DNA of 64,000 bases, taken from contig JAUIRK010001008.1 of assembly GCA_030549495.1 (NCBI GenBank), positions 62,001-126,000 of the forward strand, written 5' to 3'. A program made the translations under genes and the position numbers. This document shows, one piece after another, positions 1 through 10,838 of the stretch (its first letter is position 1; every line of letters starts with the position of its first letter). The notes below the pieces were generated by a model, which saw only the letters and a list, made by a program, of their open reading frames with translations, searched no databases and was not told the DNA's origin. Source of the DNA: Nectonema munidae (taxonomy: Eukaryota; Nematomorpha; Nectonematoida; Nectonematidae).

Positions 1-503
1 CATCTTAATTTCAGTCTTCATATCTCTTCAGAAAACAACAAATCAAACAATTTAACTTCATAAAAACTTTCTATGCGTGTTCTTGTTCTTTCAGTTCAAA
101 TGTTTCTTCTTAGTTGTCCACTAAGCCTTGGTTCTTGATTTCACTTTATTTCACTAAATGTTTCAGTTGAAAGAATTATAACTTGATGAAATTACTTTTA
201 TATCCCTTAAATTTTCGTCATTTGAAGCATCTAAGCATTCCACTTCATCATCTTTAACTCTTGCATGCTAACATTTCCATCTCCTATAAAGCTTTCATCA
301 TTCAAAAAAAGAGCACGATAATAATAACAAACAGCAAAAAATGAAAAAAAATAAAAACAAAACAGTGATGAAGAAGTAAAAATAATTTCTTTCATATTGT
401 CTGAAAAGTGACAGCACAAATATTTGTCATCTCTTTATTGGTTGGTTGGTTGGATATCAAAGCACTTACAGCCGTAAGGCTATATGCTCGGCTCGTATTA
501 TGC
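1..503. other. AT-rich spacer, no gene seen
   Basis: Low-complexity AT-rich DNA. The short open frame on the minus strand around 231-419 is rich in Phe, Tyr and Ser and has no recognisable domain, so I treat it as chance. Confidence 0.6.
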
Positions 504-528
504 TTAAACCCATTAACGTCCAATGTTC

Positions 529-536
529 CTCTATAG
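529..536. repeat. 8-bp target-site duplication, left copy (hAT)
   Basis: CTCTATAG directly precedes the hAT end and is repeated exactly at 3150-3157. The site lies in the centre of the host piggyBac element's GTTCC/GGAAC palindrome. Confidence 0.9.
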
Positions 537-3149
537 CAGTGGTTCTCAACTTATGGTCCATGGACCACTAGTGGTCCATGATATTTTTTTAGTGGTCCAC
601 AGGAATTTTAAAATTTTTTAAAAAATAAAACTTTATTGATTAAAAATTTCAATGAAATTCAAAAACGTCACTTAAAGATGGAGACCAATCATAAACTTTT
701 AAGAAATATTGAAGATGCATACTTATGCTATTCGAATTTGAGATAAACAAACATGTATAATCGATTAAGTCTAAAATTATATTTTTACCATTGTATTTTT
801 TTGCAATTTTGTACACAGATTTACATTGTTCATGGAAAATCCCCAACTGCGTAAATGCATGGGCGTTAAAAAAAAGGTAATTGTTGGGTTACTAACAGTA
901 TCAAAGTAGAAAATAAGAATTAGGCAGATTATAAAATATACTTTTATTCAAACTTTATATAAAGTTCATTTGTAGATAAATTTCATTTTTAAATTCTTCC
1001 AATATATTTGTTCATTTTATGTTTATGTTAATAAAGTTCTCCTTAAAACTAAATATTTTTATTGCACTTTTAAGAAATAATAATGTCTATAAAAAGTATT
1101 AAACGCTCAATTTAACAAATATGATAAGAAATATGGATGTATTCAGAAGACTATATTAAATTTGGCTTCACTTTTCAAGAAAAAAATGGCATGGAGCTAC
1201 CACAGTGCGTTATTTGTTATAAAGTATTGGGAAATGAATCATTGAAGCCAGCTAAACTTAAGCTACATCTTGAAAAGTGTCATCCTAATTTGTTGCAAAA
1301 GGATAAAAAATATTTTGAAGAGAAATTAGTGTCACTCAAGCGGCAACGCCTTGATGCATCAAGTAAGTTCCATGAAAAGACGTGCTTCCTATATTGTTGC
1401 ATACAAAGTCGCACAAGCCAAAAAACCTCATACGATTGTTGAGCAGCTTGTTTTACCTTGTGCAAATGAAATGGTCAGACTAGTAGTTGGCGAAGACGCA
1501 GCACGTAAACTTAATGATATATCTGTATCTAATGACACTATTTCAAGACGAATAAATGAAATCTCACAAAACATCTGTCGACAGGTTGTGAACGAGGTAA
1601 ACAAATCTCCAATGTTTGCAATACAGTTGGATGAATCAACTGATGTTTCGCTTTCCTCTCAGCTAATGGTGTTTGTGCGATATTTGGTTGAAAAAGACTT
1701 CAAAGAAGAATTTATTTTTTGTAAGACCCTTGATACCACCACGCGTGCTCAGGATATTATGGAAATTGTAAACAATTTTTTTCAAGCAAACAGTCTGGAA
1801 TGGAGAAAGTTGGTTGGTGTCACCACGGATGGTGCACTTTCTATGCTAGGTTCAAAATCAGGCTTCCAAGCATTAGTGAAACAAAAGGCTCCATTGGTAA
1901 TTGGCGTTCACTGCTTCATCCACAGAGAGGAATTGGCTTCAAAAACACTACCAGGTCATTTAAATATCGTTTTTAAAGGACTGGTAAAGGTGGTTAATTA
2001 TGTAAAATCTTCAGCAGTAAACACCAGGTTGTTCAAAAAATTATGTCAAGACATGGGTTCCGACTTTGAAGTTTTGCTATTCCATACATCTGTACAGTGG
2101 CTGTCAGCAGGTAACATGCTTAAGAGAGTGTTTGAATTAAGAGAAGAATTGGTTTTATTCCTTCAGTCTCAAGGCAAACAGGATTTAACAGATTTGTTAA
2201 AAAATTCAGCTTTAGAACTTGCATATCTTACTGATATTTTTGCAATTTTGAACAAAATAATTCTCCAACTGCAAGGAAAAGGTGTAAATTTGTTTTCTCA
2301 CCAAGGCAACATCAAAGCTTTTCTTGAAAAATTAGAACTCTGGATTAGGCGAGTAGAAAATAACAATTTGGTTCAATTCCCATGCTTGGATTCTATGCTT
2401 GAAGAAAAGAAAAACATTCAAATAGAAATTTGCGAACATTTACGAAATTTGCAAGATGAATTTCACAGATATTTTCCCGAGGCGGACATGACAAAGAACC
2501 ATTTATGTTTTACCCAGGAATCCATTTACAGCAAATGTTGATAGCATTCCACAAGATTTTCAAGAGGAGTTCTTGGAACTAAAAAATGATTTGGAGTCTC
2601 AAGATGTGTATCAGAAGTCTTCAATGCAAAAATTTTGGGCCACTATGATTGGCATTTACCCAAATTTGTCAACACATGCTATCAAATATCTTCTGCCATT
2701 TTCATCAACCTACATGTGCGAAAGTGGTTTTTCAAATTTGCTGCACATTAAGTCAAAACAAAGGAATCGACTTGCGGTGGAAAGTGATATTCGTTGCGCA
2801 TTATCAAGCACAATTCCTAACATCGAAACGCTGGTTAGTGAGAAGAGAATCCAAAAATCTGGTTACAACGAAAAATGACTACTAATCATAATGGATATAT
2901 ATATATATGGTATTTTCTGTATATTCTTCATATAAATTTTTTATATTTATAGTTTTTGGAAAAAGTATTTTGAAATATTTTATACTAATTATTTGATGTA
3001 ATTTTTCAGAAATTTATTTGAATAAATATATTAAAAATAAAATGCTTTTTGATTTATAATTGATTTACACTTACTCAGATATAAAATGGTCCACAATATT
3101 TTTTAATTTATATACTGGTCCACGGCCTAAAATGAGTTGAGAATCACTG
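537..3149 (+). mobile_element. hAT DNA transposon, ZBED5/FAM200-like, full length
   Basis: The 2613-bp element begins CAGTGGTTCTCAACT and ends AGTTGAGAATCACTG, giving terminal inverted repeats with one mismatch in the first 15 bases; the similarity continues into the GGTCCA words beyond. It is flanked by a perfect 8-bp duplication (CTCTATAG), the hAT hallmark. The interior encodes a BED zinc finger plus hAT transposase with only two reading-frame slips. Intact ends, an exact duplication and a well-preserved frame point to a fairly recent insertion, younger than the piggyBac copy it sits in. Confidence 0.93.
1137..2878 (+). pseudogene. hAT transposase with BED zinc finger (two frameshifts)
   Basis: A roughly 580-residue transposase of the ZBED5/FAM200/SCAND3-like hAT group, which would bind the element ends and cut and paste them in the nucleus. 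The first frame (1137-1355) holds a BED finger: CVICYKVLGNES then KLHLEKCHP. The second (about 1356-2515) holds the RNase-H-like core: LDESTDVS with the first catalytic Asp, VTTDGALSMLG with the second, HCFIHRE, and QWLSAG in place of the usual RW motif. The third (about 2516-2878) holds the C-terminal dimerisation part with TYMCESGFSNLLHIKSKQRN. A one-base slip near 1355 and another near 2510 separate the three frames; otherwise the protein reads through. Upstream 540-1136 is 5' non-coding element sequence, and a TA-rich stretch follows the stop. Confidence 0.9.
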
Positions 3150-3157
3150 CTCTATAG
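3150..3157. repeat. 8-bp target-site duplication, right copy (hAT)
   Basis: CTCTATAG, identical to 529-536, directly after the right end of the hAT element. Confidence 0.9.
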
Positions 3158-3589
3158 GAACATAATATAAATGACCTATTTTTTTGAAATTGAATATTTT
3201 GATGTTAAAATTTTTTATGTAATTAGGAAAAATAAACTTTAAATTATTGATTTTTAAAAACATTTTTTTAATTTTAAATATTTTTTGTAAAAATTATTAA
3301 AATCAATTTAGTTACTTTTTCTTTTTTTTGAAGTCGATTATAATATGTGGAAAAAACAGGAATTTTTTTATTTTCTGAAATTATAAAAATAATCCAATGT
3401 AGTCTTTTGAGTTTTAAAAAGTAGAAATTTTTGAAAGTTTATGTGTTCCTCTATAGGAACATTGGCTAAATCTAGTAATATAAGAAAAAAGTTTAAAAAT
3501 AAAAATTTATTTATTTTGAATGATATGAAAAAAAAAGGATGAAACAACTTGCATTTAACAATCTTTATTGTATTTTTTTACAGAGGGAA

Positions 3590-4940
3590 ATCTTCCTTGG
3601 GTAAAAGTGAAATTGGGTGGCAGACATATGTTAGATTTTCAATGGCTTTCACTTCCAGGATAATTTTTGACGTTAGTGTTTAGAAAAAATGAATAAATTC
3701 TTTTGTGAACTCAAGTAAGTCTTTTGAGGTGTTGATTTCACTTCCAATAAAGTTTCATGTGACAACAGATATACTCAAGAATTGATGAAGAGAGGAATAC
3801 ATTTCTTTGAGTGGATGTTAGGACTACTCACTTACAAACCTTCAACAAATCCACTCCACCCATACTAGATTGTAAAGGTGAAGAATAGGAGATGAAAAAA
3901 AATATGTTTTTTTCCTTTTGGCTATATCTTTTTATTTTGTTCACTTTACCTGTTTTCCAAAAATTGGAAGCTAAATAAACAACTCTATTATCTAGCCATT
4001 GAACAATTGAAACTTCACCGTAAAAAAGTTTAAAATCCTCTACTTTTTCCTTTTTATTTCTTTTGCTTTTTTAAAAGGAATTTGACATTCTATTTTCTCT
4101 GATTGTTCCCATGTTTTACATTTTTTTGCAAAACTTTTAAGAGATCGTAAGATAAAAAAATTATCAAAAAATATATAATGATTATCAACATCTTTTAGAA
4201 GTGACACCATCTTTAAAATAATTTCAGATCAAGAGAAACTTCTGTCTTCTCGGTTGCAGGAGTATATGTAACAAAATAAAAGGAAATCCCTCAGATGGGC
4301 ATTACCAGTTTTTGTACAAACTTTATTGGTTTACCTTTCATGTAAATTTTAGATGAATTTCTACCATAATAAGGAACATTTGCTCATCTATGGAAAGTTT
4401 TTCAGCAAAAAAAAAACTGTTTCAAGGAAGAATTAAGGAGGTTCTGAATAGGTCTGATTTTCGATAATTTATATTTTTTTCTAAATTATCATTGTTACAA
4501 AAATGTAAACAGGATTTTATATCTTCAAATCGCTTTCTTGACATTTGACTTGCTATAACACTACAAAATGTATCATCATCTTTTTTCCAATACATTCTTT
4601 GCCTTGGTCGTGAATTATAACAGATGTGAGAAGAATTCCGAGAAACTTATTCAGTTCTACTCTATCAAAGTTTAGGTTTGTTTTTTTGTCCACAATACCT
4701 GTTTGTTTCAGTCACTATCAATTCCATCATTTATCATTAAAAATTCTTTGAAAAAGAGAAATTGGCTAATGTTAATCAATTAGGAAATTTTGGAATGGCA
4801 ATAATTCTTTATTTTTCAACGGGATTATACTTTTTTTCTCCCATTTTGGAAACTCTCTTTTAAGTTTTTTGATGGATTGATGAATTTCTTCTGTTTCTTG
4901 ATGAAAAGTATCATGAGAGGACATTGGAAAAAAATTTCTT
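3590..4940 (-). pseudogene. piggyBac transposase, decayed
   Basis: Read on the minus strand in several frames, the order of piggyBac landmarks is kept. ELIVTETNRYC lies near 4730, then FLGILLTS and the piece RPRQRMYWKKDDDTF (about 4660-4590). LSIDEQM (about 4400) carries the first catalytic Asp, DVDNHYIFFDNFF (about 4180) the second and QWLDNRVVYLAS (about 3990) the third. MGGVDLLKVCK (about 3865) is the family's post-catalytic motif. Many stops and frameshifts separate these blocks, so this is a dead gene. It belongs to the TTAA-flanked element at 508-5456 and is the older of the two nested transposons. Confidence 0.85.
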
Positions 4941-5088
4941 GTTGTGTTTTGCTTGAAAATCAGACAGAAGAAAATCTATATATGAATAAAAATGAACGCA
5001 GGCAAATCAAAAAAGAGAAGCCTTGCTTGAATACGATAAGCGATAAAAAGTAATCAATCAAAATAAAAAATTTTATTGTTAGAATAGT

Positions 5089-5288
5089 GACTCGTTTGAA
5101 GTGATCAATCAAAAATATACATTTGTCTATATATAATATAATAATGATTTATAATATGAAGTGTGAAGTATAACAGCAGTAACACAGACTCGTTTGAAGT
5201 GATCAATCAAAAATATACATTTGTCCATATATAATATAATATAATAATGATTTATAATATGAAGTGTGAAGTATAACAGCAGTAACAC
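5089..5288. repeat. Near-identical tandem duplication, unit about 98-102 bp
   Basis: The segment starting GACTCGTTTGAAGTGATCAA at 5089 is repeated at 5187 and differs mainly by one extra TAATA step and one T/C change. It lies in the non-coding side of the old piggyBac copy. The near identity marks it as much younger than the surrounding decay. Confidence 0.85.
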
Positions 5289-5460
5289 ATATTCCTATAA
5301 GTCCAATGTTCCTCTAGAGGAACATCCAATATATCACATTTAGACAATTCAAAAACGTTATAAAATAAATTTTTAGTTTCTTCATACATACTCTAACTGT
5401 TTTATGCAAACTTTGTATTTGTTTCTCAATTTTTTTAAGTTGTGGTCATTAATGGGTTAA

Positions 5461-6060
5461 ATTCATTCTATTATTCTCCTACGTCTCATACATTTCCTAC
5501 TTTTCTTGATAGTGTCTAGTTTTTCTTAGCTAATTGTCGAAATATTTTATTATTTTCTAATTGTTATTTATTTCTTCTTATTCTTACGTTGAAGTTTGGA
5601 GTTCTGCTCCAATTTATTTTATTGCAAGTTTAAATTATGTTAGGATTATCGTTTTCATCTACGCTACCTTTACTTTTAACTTACCACTTTCATCATTTGA
5701 ACTAAATCCTGAGAGGGAAGTTGATTTTATACAGTTGACTTTGTCATCAAAGTTCAAATTTCCTTCAATTTCATTACATATTCAATATTATCCACGTTTA
5801 ATATCTTTTATTTTCAAAAGATTACATGGGTTAGAAAATGACTTTTGGCTATTGATTACCAAAAAAAATAAGTTGTTGGAATGAATAATCAACATCGCTG
5901 AACTAAAGGAGAACTAAAGGATAAAACACAAGCTAATAACACTATTGAAAAAATTTGAAGGAAAGAAAATGGAAGTAACTGTGCAGAAGGGATAAACTAC
6001 TTCCCTTTTTTTAACACATATTCACCCAAATTTGAATGATAAAGCAAATTGTTAGGGTGA
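5461..6060. other. AT-rich spacer
   Basis: An open frame on the plus strand at 5561-5884 (107 codons) has no recognisable domain, is hydrophobic and AT-codon rich, and lacks any neighbour that would support it. I see no other feature. Confidence 0.45.
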
Positions 6061-6310
6061 TTATCTCTTCATTTCTGGGAGGACTTCTTCCGAAATGAAG
6101 TCTCTTTGCTTTCGGGGTGGGAGCAAGTAATTGGAGCACTCTCCGAATCTTTTCCCTGTGATTAGAGTCGGGGCATATCCCTTCTCTAAGATACGTCTCA
6201 CCGATTTCTTTATTTGGTGTTCGGAGCGACGAAAAGAGGGTTCGTTACTGTAAATGTAGCGTTTTTCGGTAGTTCTAGGGAAGTTGTGTCTTCTTGATGG
6301 AAATCTTTCA
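6061..6310. other. GC-richer island of unknown origin
   Basis: About 250 bp clearly richer in G+C than its flanks. On the minus strand it is open for roughly 65 codons (contains REGICPDSNHREKIRRV), rich in Arg, Lys and Pro. I recognise no family. It could be an exon of a lost gene, a piece of a mobile element or foreign sequence. Confidence 0.35.
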
Positions 6311-6430
6311 CAATGTTATCCAGGGTGGCCAGGTCAAGAATCGATTCAATCTGAATTTTAGGTTCTCCTGGCTGTTTTTTGCTTCCATCCTTCTTGCCCG
6401 GGTCTTATCCGGGTTCTCCATTTTCTTTAT

Positions 6431-6540
6431 TAGAGCCCTGCTTGGGTTGTAAAAAATTGTTTGCACCCGCTCCACCCCGTAATTATTCAATTTGCATCCG
6501 CCCCGCCCTGCATTTTTTCAATTTGAACCCGCACCTGACG
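6431..6540 (-). repeat. Subterminal tandem repeats of a hAT-like end
   Basis: Read on the minus strand, about three degenerate 31-bp units built on GCGGGTGCAAATTG precede GCAGGGCTCTA near 6431. G-rich units next to a CAGGGC-type end are common at hAT termini. This may be the downstream end of the minus-strand hAT copy whose transposase lies at 7282-8446, but I could not find a matching right end. Confidence 0.4.
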
Positions 6541-7281
6541 CGCATTTTATCGAAATAATACAAAGCTAATTAAATATTATTTATATCATTAACACGCTTG
6601 GAAAAAAAAATCATAGATATACTATACTACTTTTAAATATATTATTAATTTTTTTACAAATAAGTTTTTGTCTGAAAAAAAATTTCTTTGACAAGTTGTG
6701 TAATCTGAATAAACAAACTGTCTCATCAACAATTGTAATATTTTAAATTTTATATATAGAATCACAAAAGATTAGCCCTTTGATTTTTCAAATTTGTACG
6801 CCTCCCATTTTATCAACTTGGATCTATCCCGTATCATACTTTAAACTCGCATCAAATCTGTACTTAAGTATTTTATTATAAAATCCTTATTTTTCAATTG
6901 TCATAGTAATAACCGGTTCCATTAAGAGCTTTTTTAATTACGGTTTTGAGCATAACAATTTAATATGCACAAAATCTGTACTAGTATTGTATTTTTTCGA
7001 TTACTACTTATATTATCAGTAGATATAAATAAAAATAAAACTATAAATAAAATAAATTTTAAATTTGTTTATTTCATAGCACTGTTTAAAAACAAAATAT
7101 CATTGATGCTGCTGGATTACAGTGACGATCTTCTAGCAGAAACTAAGTGACCACAAGACTAAAATTTCGCTCACTTGTTGCGCTAGTTGCCATAATGGAT
7201 AAGATATTTCGCGTAATATGTGAAAGATATGGAAAAGTTGGCAATTTTCTTTCCGCCATTTTAAAAAAGTAGTAAAACTTT
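6541..7281. other. AT-rich sequence, probably interior of decayed hAT
   Basis: No coding signal. Its position between the G-rich repeats and the transposase remnant suggests it is non-coding element sequence. Confidence 0.35.
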
Positions 7282-8446
7282 TCAAATTCTGTTGCTGATA
7301 GTTTTGTATTTCACTACATTGAACTTCCTCAATTTCATCATAGATATGGAAGATGGCCTTTTTGTAGAATGAAGCGTAGTTTCACAGGAAGTTTCAAAAA
7401 CAGATGTCTGCGTCATTCGTGAATAAAAATTGCATAGTTGATCAGAAACATAATTTTTAAAACAAGTTTCTGATCTGATGCGCAAATTACACGCATTGAT
7501 TTTTGTTTTGGATTAAAAAATATTGCAACTTTGTGCATCAGATTTGGGATAAACTTTTCCTTTAGTGTTTTTAAATATTTAGTTTTCAAAGAGAGCATGG
7601 CTTCAGTATCTTCTTCTTTAATTTGACAATGATTATCCAATTTCGAAATTAATGGAATTACCAAATGCAAAGTAGGTTCATTTTTTCTCCCCTTCTAAAC
7701 GTAATGTTGCATTGTAAAATGGTTCCAAAAATATAACTAATTCTTGAACTAAGTTGATATCAATCATAGCTAGGCGTTTTATTTCTTATAGAAAATGATC
7801 GATAAAAACACGTTAAATATGATGAATATTGTCTAAAACTGATTTTAACATCAAATAGACAGTGTCCATCGAGTGTCACAAGATTTTCTCACATTTTTCT
7901 GAAGCAAGTTTTGAGTTGAAGATTTCTTGATGTATCTTACAAGTGTTTTACAACTTGTAATAACAAACGTTATCAGTTCAGGGCATGTTTTTTCATCAAA
8001 AGTATGATGCAAGACAGTATTCAAAACATGCGCTACACAATCAAGCCGTTCATCATTAGGAATGGCTGCAATCATGTTACTACCTCTATCTGTTGTGAAT
8101 ATAGAAGGGAAAAGTTGATTCATCTAGCCCAAACCGTGATAAGGAAGCAAATATAGCTGCTCTAATGTTGAAACCCGTTTTCTTTAGTTCATCATCAAAC
8201 TCTTCAGTTGTTATAACACGACTTACAAGCGTCCAATCATAACTTATGTAGTGTGCGGTGATTGTCAAATATGACCAGCTTAGTAAAGGAAGTAATTTCT
8301 TTTAAATTTTTGGCTAACGTAGCTCTTTCCAGTATTGCACACTCTGAAAGATCTCGACTTACAGTAGTTGGATGTGGTAAAAGATCACTTGCATGGGGAA
8401 GTGTTGGACTTTTATGTTGAACTGCAAAAAAATTAAAAATTTTCAT
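7282..8446 (-). pseudogene. hAT transposase (Hermes/hobo-like), decayed
   Basis: Minus-strand fragments in changing frames follow the order of a Hermes-like hAT transposase. From about 8400 downward come LPHPTTVSRDLSEC, then TAHYISYDWTLVSRVITTEE and KKTGFNIRAAI. Next is FTTDRGSNMIAAI, with the catalytic Asp of the TTDRGSNM block, then RLDCVAHVLNTVLHH, CKTLVRYIKKSS and KSCDTRWT. A more diverged C-terminal part, with QIKEEDTEAMLSLK, follows down to about 7282. The N-terminal BED finger and a clear hAT-C dimerisation block were not found. Several stops and frameshifts show it is inactive. This lineage differs from the ZBED5-like copy at 537-3149. Confidence 0.8.
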
Positions 8447-8856
8447 TACATACTCTACCTCAAAACTATAAACGCACTTTCAAAACGTTGAAATTAGAAG
8501 TTCCTATTTATCAATAAAATAGTTGAAAAAATAGTTTAGGTGAAATTTGTAATATAACGATTAATTAGATATGTAATCGGAAGAAGTAAGAATCGCGCAA
8601 TTTTTTAAATTACAAAATTATATCGGAAAAAATACGACCGCTCCTTATATTTTCATTCTCATTAAAAAAAACTTGTTTAGACTTTTAAAACAAATGAATA
8701 TGATGCCGAATTTATAAAATAAAATTAAGTATGCATACAGAGACGTAGCCAGAAGACAGTCTATGCGCGGATCTAGAAGATAATTAAACCGGGCGGTTTT
8801 ATAATATATCGTTTTTGAAGTGATATTAAAAATTACAAAAATCTTTTACGTCCTTC
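8447..8856. other. Spacer with a possible hAT end
   Basis: CAGAGACGTAGCCAG at 8739 resembles a CAG-starting hAT terminus of the type CAGTGGCGTAG seen at 27156, but no partner end or target duplication was found. Confidence 0.25.
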
Positions 8857-9381
8857 AGCGGATTAGATAAGCCTGCCAACGACAGACTCTCTGCAGTAGA
8901 AGATGGCTTGGATGAGCTTACAACACAGATCAAAAAGATTCTCGAATGTGTTCTCCAAGCTACATCACAAAGAACAGTTACAGCCAAAGCAGAGAAAGGC
9001 TTTGCTCCCGGGGACTACGACAATATCAAAATCACAGAGTCTATGTCCCCGCAAGAAATGGCGCAGAAGCGCATTCAAGCACTCATCAACAATGTACCTC
9101 CCAACGTTAGAAACCCCAAAGATAACGTTCTTATCGGTTTCATGCAATTGGTAGAATCCAATATCAATGTCTTTAACGAAGAGAACCTTAGCACAGCAAA
9201 CCAGCTAGCCACAACAGCATGCCTAGCCTCAAGATCTTCATGGGATTATGCAGGAAAAAAGGACGACATATCGGACATGTCAACTCTCTACATCCCAGAA
9301 GTGGATCCCAACTTCTTTCGAAGACAGCCAACTTTCCAAGCGACAGGAAAGAAGACGTCGTCAAAAGCTAAGGGCAAGTAA
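8857..9381 (+). other. GC-richer open frame, unidentified; possible ancient virus-derived fragment
   Basis: An open frame of about 175 codons ending at 9381 in a stretch near 47 % G+C, well above its surroundings. The protein starts hydrophilic with a heptad-like segment (RLSAVEDGLDELTTQIKKIL), has a more compact middle (LIGFMQLVESNINVF) and ends in a basic tail (GKKTSSKAKGK). The build and composition recall small phospho- or nucleocapsid-associated proteins of RNA viruses, which would make it a non-retroviral endogenous viral fossil. I cannot name a family, and it could equally be a captured host exon. Only this one piece is seen, so it is a fragment. It abuts Helitron sequence on its right. 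Confidence 0.35.
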
Positions 9382-9456
9382 GAGGTTCGCTAAGCCACTC
9401 CAGGACATTAGTAACCTCCTGGACAGTGGCCTTAGCTCCTCTGCGAAATACTTTTT

Positions 9457-10525
9457 TTAAAATCAATGGCATGTTAGGTCACTTCATAGGTGGTCTATTA
9501 CCTTCTTCTTCGAATATACCCAAGTTTCTTCAAATTTATTTTTCTGATTGTTCCTTTGAATCTAAAAATGATTTTAGATTCAAAGATGGTTATTCCAAAA
9601 TTATTATTAATGAAATTTCTTTGTGCTTAGAAGAAAATAATTCTTTATGTAAAATTTTTAAATCTATAGGCAAAAATTATTATAATAGAAGGTATAACGA
9701 GCCTGTTTTAGATGAGGTAGCTGCTTTTATACCTGATGGTAATATGAGTGAACTGAGTGAAGCAAGTAGTAGGGACATTATTATTTCTACTAAACAAAAT
9801 TATTTAAAAAGAATATCGGAATGCCATCCACTATATGATCCTTTAGCCTATCCATTATTATTTCCCACTGGAAAAAAAGGGTGGTATGATTCTTTAAAAA
9901 TAAATTCAAAAAATCTATCAGCGGCTAAATTTTATAGGCTAAGGATCATGTATAAGATGGATTCCCATATTCATTTATGCAGAAAGCTCTTTCATAAATA
10001 TATTATAGATGTATATTGTAAAATAGAGCATTTAAGATTAATTTATTTACAAAAAAATAAGCAATTATTTTGAAGAGAAGTGTTAAGGGGGATAGAGGAT
10101 GGCATGTTAGAATCCGACTTAGATCCAAGAAAAATTGGAAAAAAAATTATATTACCCTTTTCTTTTACCGCTAGCCCTAGACATCTATTCGAATTGTATC
10201 AAGATGCTATGGCTATCGTAAAAGTTATATATTTATTACTTTTACGTGTAACCCGAATTGGGTTGAAATTAAAGAAAACTTATTATATGGACAAACTGCT
10301 CATGATAGAGCAGATTTGGTAGTCTGGGTGTTCCGGTTGAAACTGCATTCGTTGTTAAACGAACTTATTCAACAGGGCATTTTGGGCGAGGTAAAGGGAT
10401 ATGTTTATACCATTGAATTTCAGAAAAGGTCTCTTCCACACGCTCATATTCTACTTATTCTCAAAAATGCCATCAACAGCATTGAGAGTGTGAACGAGAT
10501 CTTTCACACGTCCTATTATCACAGT
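9457..10525 (+). pseudogene. Helitron Rep (HUH) protein fragment, decayed
   Basis: Helitron N-terminal domain and HUH endonuclease of a rolling-circle transposon. In order: GHFIGGLLPSSSNIPKFLQI (about 9477), RRYNEPVLDEVAAFIPDG (about 9691), LKRISECHPLYDPLAYPLLF (about 9808), SDLDPRKIGKKIILP (about 10111). YVYTIEFQKRSLPHAHILL (about 10402) carries the His-x-His pair that co-ordinates the catalytic metal. The piece that should read PNW then VEIK sits at 10250 in a different frame. At least three frameshifts (about 9930, 10060 and 10230) break it. The Tyr motif and the helicase half are absent; sequence changes character at about 10520. It lies directly after the unidentified frame at 8857-9381. 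Confidence 0.85.
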
Positions 10526-10529
10526 ACCG

Positions 10530-10838
10530 TTGATCTTTAAGTGGACCTTGGGTCAGAGGGACCTAGAATCCTACGTCTCGAGCCAAGTGAGAGACAAACA
10601 GGCTTATCCTAGTTTTTATATAATAATGATTAATACAATTTTAGAGGTGAAGGTTGAGGATGGAAAGAGAGAGTTTGCTCTATTTCATTTGTTTCCAGAC
10701 ACGGAATACACATTGAGTGTATCTATTCCTTTCGATGACCAAAATCTTATTATTGCTACGAGGATTTTTAAAACGCAGAAAAAAAGTTATTTTTATCATT
10801 CCAAGACTTTACTTCATTCTAATGATTTTTACATTTAG
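10530..10838 (+). pseudogene. Fibronectin type III-like fragment, possibly captured host exon
   Basis: From about 10642 the frame reads TILEVKVEDGKREFALFHLF then PDTEYTLSVSIP, the pattern of the last strands of a fibronectin III domain (a leucine-rich strand, then the PGTEYTVSV-like signature). ATACAATTTTAG just before AGGTGAAG looks like a splice acceptor, so the 5' limit may be an exon edge near 10643. It directly follows the Helitron Rep break point. Fibronectin domains are not part of Helitrons, so this could be an exon picked up by the element or host DNA into which it inserted. A single partial domain is weak evidence. Confidence 0.35.

Larger units (their letters stand above)
508..5456 (-). 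mobile_element. piggyBac-type DNA transposon, old, interrupted by a hAT element
   Basis: TTAA stands at 504-507 and again at 5457-5460. Inside them the left end reads ACCCATTAACGTCC and the right end, read inward on the opposite strand, CCCATTAATGACC, so the two form an imperfect terminal inverted repeat. TTAA duplication plus a CCC start is the piggyBac signature. Subterminal palindromes built on GTTCC and GGAAC lie near 525 (split by the hAT), 3444-3461 and 5306-5324. Removing the hAT copy (537-3149 plus one 8-bp duplication) leaves about 2.3 kb, the usual size of an autonomous piggyBac. The minus-strand transposase at 3590-4940 fits this reading. Alternative: the two ends belong to two related copies, but the size and the interior protein argue against that. 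Confidence 0.75.

Noticed and set aside
5561-5884. 107-codon plus-strand open frame as a gene
   Set aside because: No domain, no splice or promoter context, hydrophobic AT-driven composition.
6321-6440. Small hAT MITE from CAGGGTGGCCAGG (6321) to GAGCCCTG (6440)
   Set aside because: The supposed ends are followed by different flanks with no 8-bp duplication.
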